From NCBI GenBank assembly GCA_031763025.1, contig JASSKH010000045.1, positions 992,001-1,056,000 of the forward strand: DNA of 64,000 bases. The letters are read 5' to 3'. A model generated the notes under the pieces. That model saw nothing but the letters and a program-made list of their open reading frames with translations, had not been told where the DNA came from and did not search any database. Source of the DNA: Macrocystis pyrifera (taxonomy: Eukaryota; Sar; Phaeophyceae; Laminariales; Laminariaceae). This document shows positions 1-10,539 of this stretch, one piece after another (position 1 is the stretch's first letter; each line of letters begins with the position of its first letter). The translations under genes were made by a program, and so were the position numbers.

Positions 1-99
1 GAATTAGAATAGGAGACTCCCTGCCTACAACAGTTCGAGCCTAGGCCTAAACAAGAAACAAGACATGCCTTGAAGTGGTTATTATCACGCTCCGACAGG

Positions 100-185
100 T
101 GTGAAGGTGCCACCTACTGAGCAATAGGGGTAAAATATCGATCGATTACCCAGCCCAAGGTAATCGTTACAACACTCTACCCCCC
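100..185 (-). repeat. tRNA-derived repeat fragment, copy 1
   Basis: This stretch shares the blocks GTGAAGGTG..ACCTACTGAG, ATCGATCGATTACCCAGCCC and the following GGTAAT..TA.AAC with the copy at about 369-445. Only the downstream part of the unit is present; the tRNA-like B-box half seen in the second copy is missing here. The orientation is inferred from the second copy. Confidence 0.45.
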
Positions 186-317
186 TCTGAACGTCGGGAT
201 ATTTGGAGCGTCTGTACCGTATACGGCCGTACGCTGACCTACCCGCTTCGTTTCAATACCTGGGGAACCAGGGAGATACCTTTTTAGGGACGCATACGGG
301 CAAGTGTTTCTATAAAA

Positions 318-445
318 GAAAAGTTCGAAGTGAGATTCGAACCCGTGTCCTGCCGACGACGCCAAATGTGAAGGTGTTACCTACTGAGGGGTAGAAGATC
401 GATCGATTACCCAGCCCAGGGTAATTATTATAACACAGTGCAGAG
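318..445 (-). repeat. tRNA-derived SINE-like repeat, copy 2
   Basis: Read on the minus strand this contains an A-box-like CTCAGTAGGTAACACC and, about 40 bases further, a B-box ACGGGTTCGAATCTCAC. The core ATTTGGCGTC..CGG.AGGACACGGG recurs at 34190-34290. The stems do not close into a standard cloverleaf, so a tRNA-derived SINE or tRNA pseudogene is more likely than a working tRNA. Confidence 0.4.
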
Positions 446-1109
446 GGGATACCATAACATGGTGTCGTATACTAAACTAAAGCAGAGGTCTATTGATATG
501 GGCAAACAATAACATTCAAGGCCGATCTACAGCGGTAGATAAGGTGTGCTGGGTGTCGTCGGGTACAGAGAGAACGGTAAGAGACAAAACAAAATGGTAC
601 GAGTCACCTATGCATTTGATTTTTAAAAGATACACTACACATATATCGCAGTCGGGAAATAGGAACAGTTAGATATGAAGACAACCCGCACGCCACCCGT
701 CAACGCTCGTACAAATACAATCTGATACATGCACAGTAGTATGTATGCAAGTTGTGGTCCCCACACTCGTGGTATTCAAAGGCCAGCTTACTACGTCAGT
801 ACGCGTGAGTTTCGAAAATATGGTCAATACATTCAGCTTAGCAAGCTGCGTGATTTGTTGGTGGCGAGTATTATCCAGCTGGTGAGTATGTTATGTCCCT
901 CATACAACGGTATACCTCACTAACACACAAGATAACCCACCCCCTAGAGAGAATTCTCAAGTCGATCTCATCCGAAACAGGAAGAACCCAGATGATGAGA
1001 ATTTTGTATTTGGAAAGAGCTAATCTAGATATTTGCATGGACGCGTCGCTCTGCATTTAGTGCACTCCTCCCCGTTGTCAAGAGCATCACTGCCTGGAAC
1101 TTTTTGTCT
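446..1109. other. no feature recognised
   Basis: Unique-looking sequence. The open frames here are all under 70 codons, lack splice-site context and resemble nothing I know. Confidence 0.5.
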
Positions 1110-1130
1110 GGGGGGGGGGGGGGGGGGGGG
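1110..1130 (+). repeat. poly-G tract
   Basis: An uninterrupted run of 21 G. Such a run could form a G-quadruplex on the plus strand. Its exact length is the kind of feature that sequencing often gets wrong. Confidence 0.9.
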
Positions 1131-1350
1131 ATGTACTCAATATCATGCATGGCCGTAGTCGTATGACCATAGACCCTCGCATCCCTACAATGCCCGGACG
1201 GAGCACGTCGGGTTTTCACCGACCAGGCTGACATTGCTTGCACCAAGTGCGAAGCGCCGTGAGGTGTTGGGCGAGTCGCATGAAGGGTGAGCTGCATCCT
1301 ACAAAGAACCGCTGTTGTGGCGGATTTTCTTGCGTATGGATGACAGCGTC
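1131..1350. repeat. dispersed repeat family D, copy 1
   Basis: About 220 bases closely match 39794-40028 in the same orientation. Shared landmarks include CATGCATGGCCGTAGTCGTA, GGACGGAGCACGTCGGGTTT, GCGAAGCGCCGTGAGGTGTT and GGATGACAGCGTCA. One minus frame is similar in both copies (DAVIH.QENPP...RLAQHLTALR.WCKQC.PGR), so it may descend from a coding sequence of a mobile element. I cannot identify that protein. Confidence 0.7.
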
Positions 1351-1790
1351 AATGGATTGATTAATTTTCGTCGTCGGTGACTCCCGAGGACATTTAACAC
1401 CAGGGCTCACAGGACGATTCCATAAAGACGATCAAACGTTGTATGTACAAAAAGCTCAACAATACGGGTGTTTGTTTTAAAAAAAAAAAACGCCCTTGTA
1501 TCATGTTTTGGTGCTCCGTTTCGGCATCCCACATGAAAACGGTGCGTATTTCTCAATAGTGAAAATATATGTCGTATACTGGCACTCAACGTTTTGGTAC
1601 CATACCATACCAGTATATACCTGGTATTTTCGTGTTGGTATAATCTCGATAGTGTACGTTCTCTAAATACATTTTGTTTTTTTGTATGATACGAAAAGTA
1701 GCAAGAAGTGTAGACCTCCCGTCACCCGTCAGTGCGGTGCGTTTAGAGATACTACTGGTTTAGTGATGCTAATGGCAGTCAGTCGTAGTA
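1351..1790. other. no gene; contains one TACCTGGTA site
   Basis: No supported coding or RNA feature. It contains an A-rich run near 1478-1490 and the over-represented 9-mer at 1618-1626. Confidence 0.5.
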
Positions 1791-2173
1791 GTGATGGAAG
1801 TAGTAGTAGTAGTTGCAGTTGTAGTGGTAGTGGCAGTACTGGCAGTAGTACTAGTAGTAGCAGCAGTAGTAGTAGTAGTAGCGGTGATAGTAGTCGTTGA
1901 GTTGGCCGTAGCAGTAGTAGAAGCAATAGTAGGAGTAGGAGTACCGTAGTAGGAATAGTAGTAGTAGTGCTAGTGGAAGCAGCAGTAGTAGTAACCGTAT
2001 CGGTAGTTGTGGTATTGGCAGTTGTGGTCGTAGCAGTTAACCGTTGCAGTAGCAGTTATGCTCATGCTAGTAGAAGTAACAGTGAGCCGTGGCCACAGTC
2101 GTCGCCATAGTAGTAGAAGGTAGTGGTAGCAGTAGTGGTAGTAGCTGTAGCACTTAGCCATAGCAGCAGCAGT

Positions 2174-2221
<48 letters not shown>

Positions 2222-2585
2222 TAGTGGTAGTAGTAGTAGTAGTAGTAGTAGTAGGAGGAGGAGGAGGAGGAGGAGGAGGAGGAGGAGGAGTAGGAGTAGG
2301 AGTAGTAGGAGGAGGAGGAGGAGGAGTATTAGGAGGAGGAGGAGTAGTAGTAGTAGTAGAAGGAGTAGGACGAGTAGGAAGAGTAGGAGGAGTAGGAGGA
2401 GTAGTAGGAGTAGTAGGAGTAGGAGAAGTAGGAGGAGTAGGAGCAGTAGGAGTAGGAGTAGGAGGAGGAGGAGGAGGAGGAGGAGGAGGAGGAGGAGGAA
2501 GAGGAGGAGGAGGAGGAGGAGGAGGAGGAGGAGGACGAGGAGGAGGAGGAGGAGGAGGAGGAGGAGGAGGAGGAGGAGGAGGAGG

Positions 2586-2635
<50 letters not shown>

Positions 2636-2652
2636 TAGTAAGTAGTAAGTAG
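1785..2652. repeat. compound AGT/GGA/GCA microsatellite
   Basis: About 870 bases are built almost only from trinucleotides: (AGT)n first, then mixed GTA/GGA, then a pure-purine (GGA)n stretch at about 2460-2590, then (GCAGGA)n and (AGT)n again. Every frame on both strands is open and would encode homopolymers (poly-Gly, Val, Leu, Pro, Ser). These frames are best treated as artefacts of the repeat. Confidence 0.95.
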
Positions 2653-3260
2653 TAAGTAACTCGGGAACACGACGGAGATGTTCCATCTAACATCCATCTA
2701 ACATTAGGGAGTTCCATACATTGATGTGGGATTGTAGGAGAGGGATATTTAGGCGGATATTCTGCGAGATAAACGGGGGGTTTATTGTGCTGGCAGATTG
2801 CTGGATAATGACCTGCATGCGTCGTCGTGGGCTGTCACTCGACAGCTCGGATATAATATTAAAGGAGTTACGTGTTATTCTCTGGAGTCAATCACGCGTT
2901 CCCGTGCCAGCTGCGTCTATGCCTTTAGAGATCAATCAACAAGTAATAGTAGCACAGTGTGTGATCCCGGATCTGAGTTACGACTACAGTACGATAAGGA
3001 GATAGATACCGCCCGACCACAGGACACCACACTGGGTGATAAAAAGACAAAGCCCGAAATCCTTTGTCACCCCTGGAGTGGGCTCTTACATAGAATGCGA
3101 CGGTACTCTTCACAATTATTGAATATTAATACCCTCTTGAGGTGATACGCCTGCCACAAATGATGGGCTGTGACACCCTCTAAAATATCGCTCACAACAA
3201 ACCGTGGATTGCGCTTACTGTTTCTGGTTCTGTTGTATGATCACCCCATGATCCGTACCA
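2653..3260. other. no gene; short family R3 fragment
   Basis: No supported gene. The stretch 2957-3010 (GATCCCGGATCTGAGTTACG) matches the end of dispersed family R3 described at 39585. Confidence 0.4.
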
Positions 3261-3265
3261 CTTCG

Positions 3266-3335
3266 TCCGAAAATGCAAGGACCGTTAGATAATGTCTATA
3301 AATACTCAAACGGTATGTACATTTCCAGTCGGCGC
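3266..3335. repeat. degenerate hairpin MITE-like repeat
   Basis: The arms GAAAATGCAAGGACCGTT and AAACGGTATGTACATTTCC are imperfect inverted copies. They resemble the well-preserved hairpin at 28479-28537 (arms AAAATGTAGGGACCGTTT / AAACGGTCCCTATGTTTT). This is probably an older member of the same short non-autonomous family. Confidence 0.45.
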
Positions 3336-3469
3336 CGCATCTTGTCACAGCGTTCCTTCTTGTTTCTCTAAACTACGTATTGCACACAGCCTATTCCACT
3401 TTGGATATACGCTTCACGAAAAGAAAGTCGTATTATACAGTCTGTTCCGGAGTACTGCACGTATATCGT

Positions 3470-3870
3470 TGGTCACAAAAGGAAGTACCGCTTGAATTTA
3501 ATTTTGCAATCCCTAACCACCTTTATAGACTCGTACATATTATATCCAAAAAGGAGGCCAGACAGAGACCATTCATACTTCCTTCGTATCTCGAGGCATA
3601 CGCAACGCCTAGGCACGAAAACGGCGACCGCGCTCCTTTCAACCCTCCCTCTACCCGCTAGCGCCCGCTGACACCCGCGACGGCGCCGGGCTCGCTCGCG
3701 GGGCCGTGCTCTGGGTACACGCTCGCACACGAAATGAAAGAAGAAAAAAAAGTAAAAAAGGTTCTCGCCGGCAAGTAACAGAAGGAGGCGGTGTCCAACT
3801 GAGAGCTCTGAGATGCCAGGAATGTACCAACCGAGCACGCTCAGCGAGAAAGATATCTATAAGTAAGTCT
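3470..3870 (+). repeat. dispersed repeat family R2, copy 1
   Basis: About 400 bases shared with 31880-32310 (same orientation) and with 14205-14440 and 53960-54250 (opposite orientation). Landmarks in order are GTACCGCTTGA, GGAGGCCAGACAGAG, GCCTAGGCACGAAA.CGGCGA, GCTGACACCCGCGACGG and GAGCTCTGAGA..CCAGG.ATG followed by CCGAGCACGCTCAG. No terminal inverted repeat is evident, so the class is unknown. Confidence 0.75.
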
Positions 3871-4605
3871 ATAAGTATGTACTGATGATGTTTGTTGTTG
3901 ATGTTCGTACATCGCATACCTTGTACGAATATATCGTAGCACCGGTAGTAGTGTTGTACGCGTTTGCTTCTTTAGGTACTATACATACATACGGACCATG
4001 TATTTACGTGAATGTATACTGCGTGCTGCTTCTGCTGCTGCCGTGTGAGAGTCTACAGCTGTCCGTCATTGAAACACCTGCCGTCCGAAGTGCTCCTTCA
4101 TACGGCAGTATTTACAGCCAATCTTTTTAAGTTAAATTTCGAATGAAAGAGTACTCGACTACTGTGCAACCCTTTGCGGTTGCTTTTGTGCGGTTTCGGT
4201 TCACCTATGATTATACCTCTCTCCGACACAACGGGCCTGCGCGAAGCCACAGGTGGCACCCGCCGCGGCGAAGCCCCCCTTGTACACCATATGTACATGG
4301 TTTGCATTTGCGTTTATGTGTCATGTGTGACATAGTACGTGATGAGGTTCTCCTCCGTTTTGATGCAACTATTAAAGTCAGGTGTCATATCCCTGGTACC
4401 ACACTCTTCATACATGTGAGGACCGTTTGGGTATCACTCCCTCACCCTCCCTCCCTCCCTCCCCCCCTGCTGCATGCCTGTTTTTGATCCCAAGGGTCCG
4501 TAGGTTTCCGGATGTATTGGTAAAGCCGTCCGCTACATGTCACGCTAGTTGCAGTCCAATTTCAGCGAGCGTAGGTACTGCCCGGCCTGGCCCTAATGGA
4601 TGTTA
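3871..4605. other. no gene recognised
   Basis: No supported feature. A short GC-rich stretch at 4228-4280 (CGCGAAGCCACAGG...CCGCCGCGGCGAAGCC) has a loosely similar counterpart at 8232-8288. Confidence 0.4.
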
Positions 4606-4609
4606 GAAC

Positions 4610-5041
4610 GTGTTGGTGTCGGGTTTGACAAACCGCTTCGCTTTTGAGTTCTGCTCCTCTCTCGCACGTCGCGCCTCAACACCAACCAACCGACAGAACA
4701 CACCATGTGCCAAGATAACAGCTGTCGGCGATGTTGAAACAGCCCGCAATATTTGTTTTGGGTATATGCTTCCTGGCAAACTGAGCGCACAGACACGGCG
4801 TGACAGCGCAGTGCATATGCAGGCGAACATCCCCCCCACACACACGCACCCTGGTAAAAACCAACGTCAAACCCCACATGAACCATGTGAGGATGAGCTA
4901 CGGAAATGTGAACCAGCTTGCGCAACGTGTTTTGGAGATCAGCTACTACCTGGAAAGTTGAACGTACGAAGTGGTAGCACCGTGTGCGCACGGGTGGACA
5001 GCCCCCCTCTCCCCCCAAGTACTAAGTTCAAAACCATGTAA
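4610..5041 (+). other. open frame of 143 codons, doubtful
   Basis: Both strands are open here (143 codons plus, 141 codons minus), which weakens the coding case. In the plus reading there is a weak internal repeat: CFGYMLPGKL.....V and CFGDQLLPGKLNVR are about 60 residues apart. The end of the frame (CACGGGTGGACAGCCCCCC) is matched in inverted form at 5198-5225, so a decayed inverted-repeat element is an alternative. Confidence 0.15.
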
Positions 5042-5431
5042 CACTTAGGGATTGTGTTGATAAGCTGGAGAACATCCCCAAGTGTCGTCAAAACGTGTTA
5101 CACGTACAATGCCTGGTGCATTCTAGACCCTTGACGTTGTGATAAGTCGTGGTATGGTTTTCGAACTTCGAAGTTGCCCTTTTGTGCTTAGAGGGTGGGG
5201 GGGGGGGGGTCTGTCCACCCGTGTACTTTCTGCTGGTACCCGTGCTGCCGTGTTCGTACTTTTCACGTCCTGAGACCTTCCCTCTGGAAAAATACTATCT
5301 ATCAGCATATGGATTATATTTCACTGCTTAAGCCTTTACCTCTTCTTCCCGCGGCTCCCCGCGGCGATACTTTGTGTTGGCGATGCCTTCTACTGCTGTG
5401 CTGTGTAAAACTGTATTTTTCTTATGACCAG

Positions 5432-5980
5432 GTGAAATCGGGCAACGCCTTGACGCGCCTCCTTATATAGCGGACAAGTGGCCACACCGACGGCAACCGC
5501 GATGATTGCCAGGGCTACACCCCGGACGGTTACCGCCGGCGCACACCCGACGTAAACAACGACTGCGCAGACTACAACGAGCATGGTTTCCGCCTTCGCA
5601 CGATAAATGACGGCTGGGATCACGACAATTACAAGTACGGCTGCGACGAAAGCATGGGCGTCGATTACAAGCACAAATGCGATTACAGCGCCGATACAAG
5701 GTCCCTCACAAACGACAAGTATGACCGTGGCGGTGGCGGCCACAAGAAGGACAGCAGCGACAGCAGCAGCAGTAGCGACAGCAGCGGCAGCAGCGACAGC
5801 AGCGACAGCAGTGGCAGCAGCAGCAGCAGCAGCAGCGACAGCAACAGCGATGATGGCTACAAAAAGGGGGGGAAGCACACCAGGTCCCTCACTAATAAGT
5901 ATGGCGGTGACGGTGGCGGCAAGAGCACCAGCGACAGCAACGGCAGCAGCGACAGCAGTGGCAGCAGTGACAGCCACGAC

Positions 5981-6028
<48 letters not shown>

Positions 6029-6319
6029 GACAGCAGCAGCGGTGATGGCCACAAAAGTAGCAGCAGTGACATTGGCCACAGCAGCAGCGACAGCAGCTGC
6101 GGTGATGGCCACAAAAAGGGCAGCAGCGCCAGCAACAGTGATGATGGCTACAAAACGGTGGGGAAGCACAACCAGGTCTCTCACGAACAAGTACGGAGGC
6201 GGCAAGAGCAGCAACGACAGCAGCGGCAACAGCGACAGTGGTGGCAGCAACGATAGTCACGACAGCAGCGACAGCAGCGACAGCAGCAGCGATGATGGCC
6301 ACAAAAAGGGCAGCAGCGA

Positions 6320-6351
<32 letters not shown>

Positions 6352-7133
6352 ACAGTGATGATGACTACAAAAAGGGGGGGAAGCATACCAGGTCCCTCAC
6401 TAAAAAGTATGGCGGCGGCGGCAATAGCAGCAGCGACAGCAGCGGCAGCAGCGGCAGCAGCGGCAGCAGTGACAGCAGCGGCAGCAGCAACAGCAGTGAC
6501 AGCAGCGGCAGCAGTGACAGCCACGACAGCAGCGACAGCAGCAGCGACAGCAGTCGCGATGATGGCCACAAGAAGGGCAGCAGCGACAGTAGCGACAGCA
6601 GCGACAGCAATAGCGATGATGGCCACAAAAAGGGCAGCAGCGACAGCAGCAGCAGCAGTGACAGCAGCAGTGATGATGGCTACAAAAGGGGGGGGAAGCA
6701 CACCAGGTCCCTCACTAATAAGTATGGCGGCGGCGGTGGCGGCAAGAGCAGCAGCGACAGCAGCGGCAGCAGCGACAGCAGTGGCGGCAGTGACAGCCAC
6801 GACAGCAGCGACAGCAGCGGCAACAGTGATAGTACCGGAAGCATCGACAGCAGTAGCGATGATGGCCACAAAACGAGCAGCAACAACAGCAGCGACAACA
6901 GCAGCGATGATGGCCACAAGAAGGGCAGCAGCGACAACAGCAGCGATGATGGCCACAAGAAGGGCAGCAGCGACAGCACCAGCGATGATGGCTACAAAAA
7001 GGGCAGCAGCGACAGCAACAGCGACAACAGCGACAGCCATGACAGCAGCGACAGCGACGGCGGCAAGGGCAGTGGCGATGGCCATGACAGCAAGGGTGGC
7101 AGCGACAGTGGTGACGGGCATGGAAGCAAGTAG
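5432..7133 (+). pseudogene. Ser/Asp-repeat protein gene, copy 1 (disrupted)
   Basis: This is a paralogue of the gene at 45183. Homology begins just after a splice acceptor (TATGACCAG|GTGAAATCG) and runs through a Cys-containing head: DCQGYTPDGYRRRTPDV, then DYNEHGFRLRTINDGWD. A body of (S/G)SDSS arrays follows, closely resembling dentin phosphophoryn in composition. Five TRSLTN-(D)KY motifs, four as KH(T)TRSLTNKYGG-type units, start Gly/Lys-rich spacers (about 5695, 5880, 6170, 6390, 6705). Asp-Asp-Gly-(Y/H)-Lys-Lys units separate the Ser blocks. Two lesions are visible: TAG at 5468-5470 where copy 2 has Trp TGG, and one extra A at about 6170 that moves the frame. Beyond the insertion the frame stays open and repeat-like to TAG at 7131-7133. 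The 5' exon or exons were not found. Sequencing error could explain the insertion; the nonsense codon could also be avoided by different splicing. Confidence 0.65.
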
Positions 7134-9190
7134 GGTAAGCGTCATATCAACGAACCTCGATGTGTAAGGTATACTAATGATATTTTGACCCATGAGATCG
7201 GCTCTCAGCCCTTCGAAAGTTGATTTTGCACCAGGCTTTAAGCCGAAACTAGGCTAACTTGTGTTGAAGTCCATCTCTCGGTGCACTGTTTGCTGCACGT
7301 GCCTCACCTTGCTCGCTCCTCTCGACCCTGCTAGGGGCGACCTCGGATGTGCTCGCGTCGCGTCTACATGGCGAACACAAGTTTCGAATTTTGACCAAAA
7401 ATATTGTCCCGATTTCAAGTGTTTACTCATGCATAAAAAAGGCATCAGTTGGTGGAGTGTCACGTTAAATCTGTGTTCTACAGATGGACAAGAACCGGTA
7501 CACAAATAAGAAAGTGTATTGGGCGTAAGCTTTTTTTACCCAGATCTCCAAGGAAGATCAAAAAAAAAAAAAAAAAAGTCTAAGTCAACGTGTACTTCTT
7601 TCTTGGGTGGCTCAACTAACATAATTTATTATATACAAAAACGCGGTATCCGGTTCGAAACCAGCGCAGGTATTACTTTGGGGGGGATGCTACGTATATG
7701 TATATATTTTTTTCTCTATTTTTCGTTCGGCACGATGTATTTGCGCTGCTGTTGCGTGTTGTTGACAACAACCTTTGTCCCTCGTTGTATAGTATCTTAT
7801 CATCGTATCATACAAGCACGTGTGCTGTAGGTATACGGGCGTACAAGTCCTCCAAGTAAGAGTAGTGCTGTTGCTGCTGTTGTACGAGCATGCATCAGTA
7901 TGTAACAACGGAGCATTGAAGTAGGCTCAAGAGGGGAGACGGCAAAAAAAACCTATTGTCCGATGTTCCTTGATGGTAATATTCGAAACGTTTGAGTAGG
8001 CTTTTCGCGTACTTCGTGGACAACGCTGTTTTAATACATGGTTTTCAATTGATTTACACTTTGTGCCAGGTGGCAAAGGGTGTGCCAGATAGCAAGATTT
8101 CTTTGTTGCTGGTCCATTGAATTTGGTCTCAGAGTTTTCTTTCTCTTCGTTCAAACACGAATTGTTTTCACTGTACCCCTTGGAAGTACTGTCGCATTTA
8201 CGACCCCGATTTTTGCCTACATCCTCGGTCAATACGGGCATGCGCGGAGCCAAGGCGGGCGTCAGTCCGCCGAGGCGAACCCCCCTGGTACTTCGCCTTT
8301 TTTATTAGCTGGAGCATTTGTCTCGCTGCCGCAGCTAGACTGACTCTGCCGGTGCCTACTGTAACGTAGTATTCGGTATACAGTAATCGCTCGTATAATC
8401 ACGGCGTAGACATAATGACCAGTGCAGTTGATCGTGGAACGAACAGCGTTATGGTTGCGTTCGTGGTACACATGAAACGTAGTACAGCTGTAAAGGCTGG
8501 AGCAATAATAGCACAGGTTATGAGCCCCGAATCATAATTCGATTGAGGGGTTGAAAGACTTGCGTTGTACCTAGTCGTGTCTAAACCGCCTCCAAAGAGC
8601 ATGGCAATGAGCGGAACGGTATGAGGCTGTTCATGATCGTTCGAATGTTCGTATGAAAAATAGCGTGTTTGGGCCCACGCAGCAGAAGAGTTCACCGCGT
8701 ATTCGACAATTATGGTTGGCGCATACTGTGTACGAGACAAAAGGGAAAGTTCTAACCAATGGTCGATGGGTTGTTGAATCTGATTTGGTTCGGGTTAGGG
8801 TTAGGTTAGTTTTTTTCATATCGTACGCAGTGACTCTCAACCATTGTGTCGAACACGTAGTAAAACCCCCTCCCATGTAAAAAAATCCTGGACCTCGACA
8901 GCCGCGACACAAGACAACAATCATGTTTGTCTGCAATTGATTCCACGTCCAGCTACTGTGTCAGTTCATCCACATCAACCGCCATTCTATTTGTGCCAGT
9001 TCGGTCGGGCCGTTCGGTCCTCAGGAACACGAAAAGCGGTCCAACACTCATTCTTCCTCTTCCTTGACGACTGGTTTTCTCAGGCTGCACTGAATATAAA
9101 TTCGCTTTTCATAACCAATCAGCACCAATTCATCTGGTAAATACTCCATCCGGTTTATTCCAATACTCTCTGGGGTGGGTTAGTACACGC
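7134..9190. other. no gene recognised; poly-A at 7560-7578
   Basis: Two kilobases without a supported gene. An A-tract lies at 7560-7578. A short CGGGTTAGGGTTAGGTTAG at about 8790 looks telomere-like but has only two units. The corresponding spacer in block B (49786-50780) is shorter and mostly unrelated. Confidence 0.5.
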
Positions 9191-9202
9191 CTTACGTTTT
9201 CT

Positions 9203-9613
9203 GTGTCTTTTCTTGGTGCGCTTAACCGTGGAGGGGGTGTGCCCGAAGAACAGTTGGGCGTGGATCGAGGACTAACAGTATGGATGCGTAGACTGCGTGC
9301 ATGCATGGTCAAGGTTGCTGGCAGTCGCGTTTTTTTCTGTTTGCGTACCACGTTTCTGCGAGGCGCTACAGTAGTTCGCGAACATCTACTAACTGTACCA
9401 GCGTGGATGTATCTTTTCGAGCTTGTAGAGGATGATTGTGCCCCCACCTACAGTGGCTTCTCCGACAAGAAGGTCCGAGGCCAAATGTTTGAGGTCCGTC
9501 CGGCTACGATAGAGGTAGTATTTTGCGGAGAAAAGGTTTCTGACCGACGGGACAACTACCCAATTGTATCGTTCAATGCCAGTCATGGTTTACAATCATT
9601 TTCTTTGTATTAA
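9203..9613 (+). pseudogene. degraded coding remnant, block A segment 1
   Basis: An open frame of 136 codons that begins ...EEQLGVDRGL and includes WMYLFELVEDDCAPTY. The nucleotide sequence aligns over about 250 bases with 50780-51010 (AACAGTTGGGCGTGGA.CGAG, TATCTT..C.A.TTTGA/GAGG, GCCCCCACCT). The copy at 50780 has stops in the same frame (DEQLGVDRATVDA then a stop). I do not recognise the protein. Conservation between the two blocks suggests a common ancestral gene or mobile element. Confidence 0.35.
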
Positions 9614-9739
9614 ATTATAATATGCTCTCAGTAGGTAATAGGATTTGTTCATCTTAATTTTGTTTTGTCAGCTTGGGTGAGGGATAGCAGGTAGAGACCT
9701 TCTCAAGTGAAGCAGCTCAGAAAAATGAGGAGCTGCCCC

Positions 9740-10135
9740 TACCGTGGCACACGCGTCTTGTCAGTCATGCTGTTGCCCTGTTTGAAGTCGTCTTGCGCGC
9801 GCGAAGGTCATGCAGACACGGCGAACAGTGCCCTCCCCTGGCACCCTTGGCCGGCCCGAAGTCGCAAAAAAAACAAATTGAAAAAAAGGTATATAGAGCG
9901 TGAACGGATTTATCGGAATCGTTTCCTGTCAATACCTGGTGTTCGCGGATCGAAGTTGCCAATAGTTGCCAGCGCCTAACCACTTTGTGACCCGCGCCCC
10001 CGTTCAGGTGCGAAAACGGCAGAGTCCAGCGACAAGGCTGGCACATGTTCTGGTCCAAAAATCACGGCAATTGGACATCTATCTCACGGACTTATTGGAT
10101 AGTGTGAAATTAGGAAATATATGAGGACATACGGT
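9740..10135 (+). pseudogene. degraded coding remnant, block A segment 2
   Basis: This aligns with 51020-51340. Shared landmarks are GTCATGCAGACACGG, CGGCCCGAAGT.GC.AAAAAA, the stretch around CCCGCGCCC..GCCCAGGT and GCGACAAGGCTGG. In one frame both copies read ...SDKAG.C. Stops interrupt all frames in both copies. No family is recognised. Confidence 0.35.
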
Positions 10136-10500
10136 ACATGTTGAGGAGACACCTGTCAGCTGTTCACGGTAACTACAGTGTAGGTTGCATGGTGGGTCTA
10201 AGGTGTGCAGTAGCATTTGACTCGAGAGCATGGGTATGCGTAGGTATGCCTAAATGTGGTATTGCTGCTGTAGAGGATCAAACGCGAGGGTGGTGATTCT
10301 GCCTGGGACCAACCTTACAGGCTAGCTATTAGTAGGATGATCACACAGATGGGATGGTTAGGAAATTGTTGTTTTTGTGTGTGCCCATCTTTGAAGGACT
10401 GCTGCTATGCGCGATGTCCTACCAACAGCAGCGTTGTTTGTTGCCCCCAAGATGGTGTGCAGGTCCAAATTTCGAAGCCTGGGGATATATCAAGCATGTC
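10136..10500. other. spacer, no gene recognised
   Basis: No supported feature. It leads into the tandem array that starts near 10540. Confidence 0.4.
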
Positions 10501-10539
10501 CCGTGACGATCACAGGCTTCCGGTATAAGTAACGTATCG

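Noticed and set aside
1970..2717. Poly-Leu, poly-Pro, poly-Gly/Val and poly-Ser open frames
   Set aside because: Translations of a trinucleotide microsatellite in every frame; no unique protein sequence.
4958..5262. Inverted repeat around CACGGGTGGACAG
   Set aside because: Only about 15-20 bases match well; the rest is C- or G-run similarity, insufficient for a mobile element call.
5390..7193. Minus-strand frames of 286 and 433 codons over the first repeat gene
   Set aside because: The same effect: Ala/Val/Leu-rich readings of the complementary repeat, with no head module.
8786..8810. Interstitial telomere-like CGGGTTAGGGTTAGG
   Set aside because: Only two TTAGGG-like units, which can occur by chance in 64 kb; no longer array nearby.
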